The position numbers were made by a program, and so were the translations under genes. From Mesorhizobium sp. L-2-11 (GTDB lineage Bacteria > Pseudomonadota > Alphaproteobacteria > Rhizobiales > Rhizobiaceae): DNA of 64,000 nucleotides. Every line of letters starts with the position of its first letter. The stretch's first letter is position 1. Below are positions 57,369 through 64,000 of the stretch, in pieces. The notes beneath the pieces are model-generated. The model was not told where the DNA came from. It did no database searches and saw nothing but the letters and a program-made list of their open reading frames with translations. The stretch lies in NCBI RefSeq assembly GCF_016756595.1, contig NZ_AP023257.1:1116001-1180000 (forward strand), given 5' to 3'.

Positions 57369-57962
57369 CTATGCTGCCAGAGTGAGGTCGATCACCTTGA
57401 TCATCGCGGCAGCGGCGCGCCGTTGCTCATGCGGATCGCTGATGCGCAGCTTCATGCCTTCCAGCCCATCAAGCAGCATGTCGGCAAGCAATTTTGCCGA
57501 CAGGCCCTTGGCCGCGAGATCGGCGCCATTTTGCCTGGCCTGATCCTCGATCGCCGCGGCGACATGCTGGACAAGCCCCGCACGCCATAGGCCGACGAGG
57601 TCGGCGAGGCTCGATTTCAGGTCGAGCAGTTCGGCACCGTGCGGCGAGGCGGCTATGGTGCTCATCATCGAGATCAGCGCCGCATCGATGGCGCGCGTCA
57701 TGCGGTCGGCGAAGGCGCCATCGCCGGCGAGTTCAGCCTTCGCCTGTTCGACCGAGCGGGACAAGACCATCATGGCGGTGGCGCGGTAAATGTCCGTCTT
57801 GTTCTTGAACACGAGATAGAGCGCCGGCCGCGACATGTCGGCGGCGCGCGCAATGTCGTCCATGGTGGTGCGGGAAAAGCCATAGGCCAGAAACACCTTC
57901 ATCGCGCCCTCGAGTATGCGGGCGCGCTTGGGATCTGCGGCGATGTCGTCGGTTTCGATCAT
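57369..57962 (-). CDS. TetR-family regulator
   Basis: The 197-residue regulator has a TetR DNA-binding domain at residues 12-55 (RARILEGAMKVFLAYGFSRT, then MDDIARAADMSRPALYLVF). It diverges from the molybdenum oxidoreductase operon, with an inverted repeat between, so it probably controls that operon. A TTG start at 57983 is an alternative with a better-placed AGGA. Confidence 0.88.
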   Translation of the reverse strand: MIETDDIAADPKRARILEGAMKVFLAYGFSRTTMDDIARAADMSRPALYLVFKNKTDIYRATAMMVLSRSVEQAKAELAGDGAFADRMTRAIDAALISMMSTIAASPHGAELLDLKSSLADLVGLWRAGLVQHVAAAIEDQARQNGADLAAKGLSAKLLADMLLDGLEGMKLRISDPHEQRRAAAAMIKVIDLTLAA

Positions 57963-57989
57963 GGTTGCGACGTTATCCTGCAAGAGCTA

Positions 57990-58016
57990 ATTGACAAAAT
58001 GACGGAATTTGTCAAT
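57990..58016. promoter_or_regulatory. TetR operator before the oxidoreductase operon
   Basis: ATTGACAAA and TTTGTCAAT are perfect nine-base inverted arms with nine bases between. It lies 28 bases from the TetR gene and 68 bases before the oxidoreductase operon. The TTGACA in it could also be the -35 of the operon promoter. Confidence 0.65.
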
Positions 58017-58083
58017 AAGTAAGATGGAAATGGCCAATTAGCCATAACGCCTTCGGCTATGGACGACAACAAAGGGTATCCCC

Positions 58084-58545
58084 ATGCGCCTCACCATCGA
58101 CGGGCAATCATTCGACATCGATGCCGATCCCGAAATGCCGCTGCTGTGGGCGCTGCGCGATCTCGTCGGCAAGACCGGACCGAAATTCGGCTGCGGCATT
58201 GCCGCTTGCGGTGCCTGCACCGTGCATGTCGACGGGCAGCCGGTGCGCTCCTGCTCCTTGCCGGTCGGCGAGGTCAGCGGCGCCGTCACCACGATCGAAG
58301 GCATAGGCACCGACGGCAAGCTGCATCCGGTGCAGCAGGCCTGGCTGGAAGAGCAGGTCGCGCAATGCGGCTACTGCCAGGCCGGCCAGATCATGAGCGC
58401 GGTGGCGCTGCTCGACGAGGTGGCCGAGCCGACCGATGCCGACATCGACAATGCCATGGGCGGCAATCTCTGCCGTTGCGGCACCTATCCGAAGATCCGC
58501 GCGGCTATCAAAAAGGCCGCGGCACTCAAGACGGCGGAGCTCTGA
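58084..58545 (+). CDS. [2Fe-2S] small subunit of a molybdenum oxidoreductase (IorA-like)
   Basis: The 153-residue subunit has both clusters of the xanthine-oxidase family: the plant-type [15 protein letters not shown] near residue 40 and the helical CGYCQAGQI and CRCGTYP near 98 and 140. It hands electrons from the molybdenum site onward. It has no export signal, so it is probably carried out with the Tat-signalled large subunit. The large subunit starts three bases after its stop. Confidence 0.93.
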   Translation: MRLTIDGQSFDIDADPEMPLLWALRDLVGKTGPKFGCGIAACGACTVHVDGQPVRSCSLPVGEVSGAVTTIEGIGTDGKLHPVQQAWLEEQVAQCGYCQAGQIMSAVALLDEVAEPTDADIDNAMGGNLCRCGTYPKIRAAIKKAAALKTAEL

Positions 58546-58547
58546 TC

Positions 58548-60821
58548 ATGGCCAGTGTCGGAAAGATCGCCCGCCGCACCTTTCTCATCGGCGCCGCGGC
58601 CATCGCCGGTGGCGTCGCCGTCGGCTACTATTACTACCGCAAACCTTTTGCCAATCCGCTTGAGGCCGGACTCGGCGAGGGCGAAGCGACCTTCAACCCC
58701 TATGTGAAGATCGGCGCCGACAGTGCCATCACCATCGTCGCGCCGCGCGCCGAAATGGGGCAAGGGGTCTCGACGACTCTGGCCGCCATGGTCGCCGAGG
58801 AGCTCGATGTCAGCCTCGATCAGGTCAAGGTCGAACATGGCCCGGCTTCATACGCCTACTATAATTCCGGCGTCATGGAAGACGGCGGGCCCTTTGCGTT
58901 TTTCGATGAAAGTGCGACCGCCGAGGCCGTGCGTTCAGGCCTGCTTGTGGTCGGAAAACTGCTCGCCTTGCAGGGGACTGGCGGGTCCAGCTCGACTCGT
59001 GACGGTTTCGACAAGATGCGGCAGGCAGGTGCTGCAGCGCGGCAAATGCTGATCGCAGCGGCGGCGCAGTCGCTCGGCGTTGCCGCCGGGGAACTGGAAA
59101 CGCTGAACGGGTCGATCCTGCACAAGGCGTCGGGCAAGTCGGTCACCTATGGCGACGTCGCTGCGACTGCCGCAACCCTGCCGCCGCCGGCGGAGGTCAA
59201 GCTGAAGGACAAGGCCGGCTGGAAACTGCTCGGCAAATCGCAAAAGCGCTTGGACATGCTGGACAAGGTTACCGGCGCGCCGATCTTTGGCATCGATGTC
59301 CGGCTGCCGGACATGCTTTACGGCACAGTGAAAATGAGCCCGCGTTTCTGGGCAAAGCCGGTCGCCGCCGATTTCTCCAAGGCGGAGAAGATGCCTGGTG
59401 TCGTCAAAATCGTTCCGATCGAGACCAATTATGGCCACGGCTTCGGCATCATCGCGGAAAACACCTGGGCGGCGTTCAAGGCAGCGGAGGCGATCGAGGC
59501 CAAATGGGCCGACCCCGATTATCCGCTTGATAGTGCAGTCATCGACGGTGTGCTGAAACAGGCGCTCGGCGAAAAGGGTTCTGCCCTGCGCGACGACGGC
59601 GATGTCGATACTGCCTTCGCCGATGCGCCGCGCGAGAGGATTGTCGTGGCCGACTATGCCGTGCCTTATCTCGCGCATACGACGATGGAGCCGATGAACG
59701 CTACGGCACAGCTCAAGGACGGCGTCCTCGACATCTGGTGCGGTAATCAGGCGCCGACCATCTTGCGCCAGCTTTGCGCCAATCAGATCGGCATCGAGCA
59801 GGACAAGATCACGGTGCACACCACCTTCCTTGGCGGCGGTTTCGGCCGCCGCATCGAGATGGACTATGCACTCTATGCGGCGCAGATGGCCAAGGAAACG
59901 GGCGGGCGTCCGATCAAGGTGACCTGGACCCGAGAGGAAGACACCCGGCACGACGCCTATCGCCCGGCTGCCGTCGGCAAATTCCAGGCGCGGCTTGGCG
60001 ACGACGGCCTGCCGATCGCCCTTGACATAAAGCTGGCCTCGCCCTCGGTTATCGCAGGGGTGCTGCAGCGGCTGTTCCCCTCGATATCGCCGATCGGTCC
60101 CGACAAGACCATCGTCGACGGCGCCTTCGACCAGCCCTACACCATCCCGAACTACAGGGTGAGCGGCATTGCCGCGCCCGTCTCCATTCCCGCCGGCTTC
60201 TGGCGGTCGGTAGGCGCCTCGATCAACGGCTTCTTCCATGAAGGCTTCATGGACGAGATCGCGGTTGCCGGAAAAATCGATCCGGTCGAACTGCGCAAGA
60301 AATTGATGGCCGACCATCCGGCGGCGGTGAAGGTTGTCGAGAAGGTCGCCGAAATGGCGAACTGGGGCGAGGCGTTGCCGGCCGGCAAGGCCAAAGGGAT
60401 TGCTTTCTCGCTGTCGTTCGGCAGCTGGGTCGCCGAGGTCGTCCAAGTGGCCGATACCCCTAACGGAATCCGGATTGAAAAGATGTGGATTGCCGCCGAT
60501 GTCGGCACAGCACTTGACCCAGATATCATCAAGGCCCAGCTCACCTCCGCCGCCATTTACGGCCTGTCGGCGGCCATGAGTCAGGAAATCACCTTCGCTG
60601 ACGGCGCTGTCGAACAATCCAACTTCCACGATTTCGACGCCATGCGGATCTTTCAATGCCCCGAGTTCGAAGTCGCTGTTCTGGAAAACTTCCACAAAAT
60701 GGGCGGCGTTGGTGAGATTGGCACCCCCCCGGCGGCCCCCGCGCTTGCCAATGCCATCTTTGCGCTTACTGGCAAACGCATCAGGTCCTTGCCGTTGTCG
60801 AAGGAGGTGACCTTCGCATGA
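58548..60821 (+). CDS. Molybdenum cofactor large subunit, Tat-exported (IorB-like)
   Basis: The 757-residue subunit belongs to the aldehyde oxidase/isoquinoline 1-oxidoreductase group. A Tat signal ARRTFLIGAAAIAGG opens it. Molybdopterin-binding stretches include GGGFGRRIEMDY near 427, EMGQGVSTTLAAM near 68, and the conserved glutamate in GVGEIGTPP near 725 that acts as the catalytic base in the family. The substrate is unknown. It overlaps the cytochrome gene by four bases. Confidence 0.93.
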   Translation: MASVGKIARRTFLIGAAAIAGGVAVGYYYYRKPFANPLEAGLGEGEATFNPYVKIGADSAITIVAPRAEMGQGVSTTLAAMVAEELDVSLDQVKVEHGPASYAYYNSGVMEDGGPFAFFDESATAEAVRSGLLVVGKLLALQGTGGSSSTRDGFDKMRQAGAAARQMLIAAAAQSLGVAAGELETLNGSILHKASGKSVTYGDVAATAATLPPPAEVKLKDKAGWKLLGKSQKRLDMLDKVTGAPIFGIDVRLPDMLYGTVKMSPRFWAKPVAADFSKAEKMPGVVKIVPIETNYGHGFGIIAENTWAAFKAAEAIEAKWADPDYPLDSAVIDGVLKQALGEKGSALRDDGDVDTAFADAPRERIVVADYAVPYLAHTTMEPMNATAQLKDGVLDIWCGNQAPTILRQLCANQIGIEQDKITVHTTFLGGGFGRRIEMDYALYAAQMAKETGGRPIKVTWTREEDTRHDAYRPAAVGKFQARLGDDGLPIALDIKLASPSVIAGVLQRLFPSISPIGPDKTIVDGAFDQPYTIPNYRVSGIAAPVSIPAGFWRSVGASINGFFHEGFMDEIAVAGKIDPVELRKKLMADHPAAVKVVEKVAEMANWGEALPAGKAKGIAFSLSFGSWVAEVVQVADTPNGIRIEKMWIAADVGTALDPDIIKAQLTSAAIYGLSAAMSQEITFADGAVEQSNFHDFDAMRIFQCPEFEVAVLENFHKMGGVGEIGTPPAAPALANAIFALTGKRIRSLPLSKEVTFA

Positions 60822-61423
60822 AAAAGTTCCTCATCATGCTGACGCCTGCTGCCATCATGTTCTGGGCGTCGCCTTTCGCAACCGCGCAGGAAGCCCGGCA
60901 GCCGGCGCCGGTCACCGTCGATGCTGCCAAAGGCCTGCCCGAATGGGACAAGATTTACGCAGTGTTCTCGCATCCGCGCTGCGCCGGCTGCCATGTCGCC
61001 GACGACCGGCCGCGCTGGTCGGACGCGCATTATGGCGGCACGCGCGTTCACGCCTTCAACGTCCAGCGCGGCTCCGACGGTTCCGGCTTCGGTAATCCGG
61101 GCCTGCGTTGCATGACCTGCCATTTCTCCAGTAATTCCAATGAATTGCATGGACCTCCCGGGGCCGAGAACTGGCATCTGGCGCCGGTCGAGATGGCCTG
61201 GTTCGAAGAATCCTCCGCGGAAATCTGCGCCCAGATCAAGGATCCCGCACGCAATGGCGGTCGCAGCTTACAGGATGTCGCGCTGCATGTCCGTGACGAC
61301 AAGCTGGTCGCCTGGGGTTGGGCGCCGGGGGCGAATCGCGAGCCGGCGCCGGGCTCGGCAGAAGAGACTTATGTGACGATCGAAAGCTGGATGGCGGCGG
61401 GCGCGCCTTGCCCAGCGAAGTAA
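60818..61423 (+). CDS. Periplasmic di-haem cytochrome c-like protein
   Basis: The 201-residue precursor has a signal peptide ending FATAQEA and two haem-c motifs, CAGCH near 55 and CMTCH near 99. It lies right after the molybdenum subunits, overlapping by four bases. That makes it the likely electron acceptor of the exported oxidoreductase. No standard monohaem cytochrome fold is evident. Confidence 0.88.
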   Translation: MKKFLIMLTPAAIMFWASPFATAQEARQPAPVTVDAAKGLPEWDKIYAVFSHPRCAGCHVADDRPRWSDAHYGGTRVHAFNVQRGSDGSGFGNPGLRCMTCHFSSNSNELHGPPGAENWHLAPVEMAWFEESSAEICAQIKDPARNGGRSLQDVALHVRDDKLVAWGWAPGANREPAPGSAEETYVTIESWMAAGAPCPAK

Positions 61424-61579
61424 TAACCCATCAACTTTTCTGACTATATTGCGGTGCAGCTTTAATGTAGAAGCTCGTTCGCCGATCACGGCAAGTTGAA
61501 CGCGGCCTTGCGCGCACCCATATCGGCGACGCGCCCGAGTTAGAAGACGCGGCCTGGCCGAATCCCGCGCACTGGAAAA

Positions 61580-62767
61580 ATGACGATGCCGAACTACAGG
61601 TTTCACAAGCTTGCAGCCATTGTTGTGCTTGTTGGTTTCGCTGCGTGGATGGCGACGGGCGAGTTCTCATCGGTCGGCAGCGCGGCCGCCGACAGCGAAC
61701 CCAAGGCGGGGGAGGTCGAGCAGCCAAAGGCGGCTGACGCCGGCAAGGCCAAGCCCAATGCGGCAGAACAGCCCAAGGCGAGCTTGCGCACTGTCGCGAC
61801 CATAACTCCGCCCAGGCGTAGCTATGCGCGCGCCATCCGGATTTCCGGTCTGACCGAAGCCGACAAGCGCGCTGTCCTGGCGACGCGCGTCGCCGGCATC
61901 ATCGACAAGCTGCCGGTCAGCCAAGGCCAGCGCGTCAAGACCGGCGACCTCGTGCTGATGTTGGCAGCCGAGGAAAAGCTTTCGGCGGTCAGCAACGCCA
62001 AGCAGCTTCTGGTTCAGCGTCAGGCCGAACTCGATGCAGCATTGCGGCTGATGAAAACCGGCAATCTGCCCAAGCTGCAGCTCGACACCGCCCGCTCCAA
62101 CCTGACGCTGGCCCAGTCGCACCTGGAAGCCGCGCAGGCCGAGCTTGACCGCAACGAGGTGAAGGCGCCGTTCGACGGCGTCATCGACCGGGTGCCGGTG
62201 GAGCTTGGCAGTTCCGTGATGCAGGGCGGCGAAGTGGCGACCATTCTGAGCCTCGATCCGGTGATCGCCCGCGGCGAGGTCAGCGAACGTGATCTCGGCT
62301 ATCTGAAGATCGGCGACAAGGCGAAGGTACGGTTGGTCAGCGGCCAGAATGTCGAGGGCACCGTGCGCTATATCAGCCGCGACGCCTCGTCCGCCACCCG
62401 CACCTTCCGCGTCGAGATCGCAATCCCCAACCCCGACGCCACTATCCCCGCCGGAATGACCGCCGAGATCGCGCTGAGCGCCCAGCCGACCGACGCAGTC
62501 ATGTTGCCGCGCTCCGTGGTGACGCTCGGCGACAAGGGCGATCTCGGCATTCGCGCCGTCGACAAGGACGACAAGGTCGTGTTCTTCCCGATCGACCTGG
62601 TCGACGATACGCCAACCGGCCTGGTGCTCGGCGGCATCCCTGCCGATGCGCGCATCATCGTCGCCGGCCAGGAACTGGTGAAGGAAGGCGAAGTGGTCAA
62701 GCCGGTCGAGGCCGACCAGGCGACCATCCAGAAGCTGCTGGGCGAAGCGACGGCCGGGACGCAGTAA
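61580..62767 (+). CDS. RND efflux periplasmic adaptor (HlyD/MFP family)
   Basis: The 395-residue adaptor has an N-terminal membrane anchor (about 9-24), a lipoyl/coiled-coil hairpin (about 95-200, with the typical SQGQRVKTGDLVLML and APFDGVIDRVPVELGSSV) and a beta-barrel domain. It links an inner-membrane RND pump to the outer membrane. The pump gene follows three bases later. An Ala/Lys-rich segment (about 35-70) lies between anchor and hairpin. Confidence 0.93.
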   Translation: MTMPNYRFHKLAAIVVLVGFAAWMATGEFSSVGSAAADSEPKAGEVEQPKAADAGKAKPNAAEQPKASLRTVATITPPRRSYARAIRISGLTEADKRAVLATRVAGIIDKLPVSQGQRVKTGDLVLMLAAEEKLSAVSNAKQLLVQRQAELDAALRLMKTGNLPKLQLDTARSNLTLAQSHLEAAQAELDRNEVKAPFDGVIDRVPVELGSSVMQGGEVATILSLDPVIARGEVSERDLGYLKIGDKAKVRLVSGQNVEGTVRYISRDASSATRTFRVEIAIPNPDATIPAGMTAEIALSAQPTDAVMLPRSVVTLGDKGDLGIRAVDKDDKVVFFPIDLVDDTPTGLVLGGIPADARIIVAGQELVKEGEVVKPVEADQATIQKLLGEATAGTQ

Positions 62768-62769
62768 TC

Positions 62770-64000
62770 ATGGATATCGTCAAACTTGCAATCAGCAATG
62801 CCAGGCTGACCATTTCGGTGCTGGTGTTCCTCATTCTTGCCGGTGCGGTCGCCTATCAGTCGACACCGAAGGAAGCGGAGCCCGACGTTCCGATTCCAAT
62901 GATGTATGTCAGCCTGATCTATCAGGGCATCTCGCCCGAAGATTCGGAACGCCTGCTGCTGCGGCCGATGGAAGCCAAGCTGAAAAGCCTCAAAGGTCTC
63001 AAGGAGATGCGTTCGGCCGCCTTCCAGGGCGGCGGTTACGTGCTGGTCGAATTCCACCCGCAGACGGATCTGGCGACGGCGTTGCAGGACACGCGCAGCA
63101 AGGTCCAGGATGGCAAGGCCGACCTGCCGCAGGCAGCCGAGGAGCCGGTCGTCTCCGAAGTCAACGTCTCCGAATTTCCCGTCCTTGTCGTGACGCTGTC
63201 GGGCGAGGTGCCCGAGCGCCTTCTGACGACGGCGGCGCGCGAGTTGCGCGACCGCATCGAGGAAGTGCCTGGCGTGCTGGAGGGCTCGCTGCAGGGCGCC
63301 CGCGACGATCTCGTCGAAGTCGTCATCGATCCGATGAAACTATCTTCCTATGGGCTGCAGCTCGAGCAGCTGATCGGTGCGGTCGGCGATTCCAACAGTC
63401 TTGTCGCCGCCGGCAACATCGAAGGGTCCGAGGGCAAATACGCGGTCAAGGTGCCGTCGCTGATCGAAACGCCGCAGGACGTGGCGGCGCTTCCGATCGT
63501 CGCCGGCCCCAATGCCGTGGTTCAGGCCAAGGATATCGCCACCGTCCGCTCCACCTTCAAGGACGCCGAGACGGTGACCCGTCTCGACGGCAAGCCGGCG
63601 ATCGCCATCGAGGTGAAGAAGCGCATCGGCGCCAACCTGATCGACACGATCGCCCAGGTCACGGCGGTGTCCGATGCCTTCATAAAGACCATGCCGGAAG
63701 GCATGCACGTCACCTACACGCAGGACAAGTCGGTCTTCGTCAACCAGTTGCTCGGCGATCTGCAGAACCACGTCATGATCGCCGTGATCCTGGTGTTCAT
63801 CGTCATTCTCTACGCGCTGTCGGGCCGCGCTTCGCTGCTGATTGGCCTCGCCATTCCATCGTCCTTCCTGATCGGCATCCTGCTGCTGGCGATGATGGGC
63901 TACACGATCAACATGATCGTGCTGTTCAGCCTCATCCTGGCGGTCGGCATGCTGGTCGACGACGCCATCATCGTCACCGAATTCGCCGAGCGGCGGATGA
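62770..64000 (+). CDS. RND efflux pump permease, cut by the window edge
   Basis: The 410 visible residues show the N-terminal half of an RND (AcrB/HAE-type) pump. There is a first membrane helix (about 12-30), a periplasmic domain beginning YQSTPKEAEPDVPIPMMYV, and, from about residue 335, helices 2-4 including the conserved VGMLVDDAIIVTEFAERRM. It works with the adaptor upstream. No outer-membrane channel gene is in view. The gene runs past base 64000. Confidence 0.93.
   Translation, partial: MDIVKLAISNARLTISVLVFLILAGAVAYQSTPKEAEPDVPIPMMYVSLIYQGISPEDSERLLLRPMEAKLKSLKGLKEMRSAAFQGGGYVLVEFHPQTDLATALQDTRSKVQDGKADLPQAAEEPVVSEVNVSEFPVLVVTLSGEVPERLLTTAARELRDRIEEVPGVLEGSLQGARDDLVEVVIDPMKLSSYGLQLEQLIGAVGDSNSLVAAGNIEGSEGKYAVKVPSLIETPQDVAALPIVAGPNAVVQAKDIATVRSTFKDAETVTRLDGKPAIAIEVKKRIGANLIDTIAQVTAVSDAFIKTMPEGMHVTYTQDKSVFVNQLLGDLQNHVMIAVILVFIVILYALSGRASLLIGLAIPSSFLIGILLLAMMGYTINMIVLFSLILAVGMLVDDAIIVTEFAERRM

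Overview
This window is chromosomal DNA of a GC-rich alphaproteobacterium, most likely a Mesorhizobium or close relative in the Rhizobiales. The evidence is an RcdA-type cell-cycle protein, CarD, FdxA, an RpoH2-type sigma factor, PhaA/PhaB/PhaR, the order ruvCAB - tol-pal - tilS - ftsH - glmM, a GTTC-N7-GTTC LexA box, CtrA-type TTAA-N7-TTAA boxes and an EcfG-type promoter. No transposase, integrase, phage gene, CRISPR array, rRNA or tRNA was seen. It is mostly core genome, punctuated by short palindromic repeats.

Layout. 0.2-2 kb: small membrane protein, a strong intergenic small-RNA candidate and rcdA. 2.1-4.9 kb: ruvC-ruvA-(AbrB-like gene)-ruvB behind a LexA box. 5-7.2 kb: Tat-type metallophosphoesterase, convergent with a secreted GH5 glycosidase. 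7.3-17.3 kb: ybgC-tolQRAB-pal-cpoB, tilS and ftsH. 17.8-22.4 kb: a secreted Cys-module protein, glmM and two outer-membrane beta-barrel genes, each with a CtrA box. 22.5-28.1 kb: serC (with a structured leader resembling the serC RNA motif), serA, a DMT exporter and purA. 28.2-33 kb: a Pro/Ala-rich membrane protein, a ccdAB toxin-antitoxin pair, an ABC-F ATPase and thiamine pyrophosphokinase. 33.1-37 kb: a TPP riboswitch and thiBPQ. 37.2-44 kb: M48 lipoprotein protease, rpoH2, a polar amino-acid ABC transporter, carD and fdxA. 44.2-48.1 kb: an S4 RNA-binding protein and a large Suv3-like helicase with a palindromic repeat embedded in frame. 48.8-53.8 kb: a TetR/flavin-monooxygenase pair and phaB-phaA/phaR. 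54-58 kb: a secreted protein diverging from a TetR, bdhA, a twice-frameshifted patatin gene and another TetR. 58-64 kb: a molybdenum oxidoreductase (small and Tat-exported large subunits), a di-haem cytochrome, and an RND adaptor and pump cut by the right edge.

Themes. Envelope division and integrity (tol-pal, ftsH, glmM, porin-like proteins) lies beside cell-cycle signals. Polyhydroxybutyrate metabolism (phaA, phaB, phaR, bdhA) is grouped. Three TetR genes each lie beside inverted-repeat operators facing a target gene or operon. Three families of small palindromic repeats (A about 130 bp, B about 100 bp, C about 150 bp) are scattered between genes. They supply stop codons to at least three genes and coding sequence to one. 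The observations most worth follow-up are the small RNA with a CtrA-like box over its -35 region, the CtrA-box set, the repeat families and the in-frame repeat.
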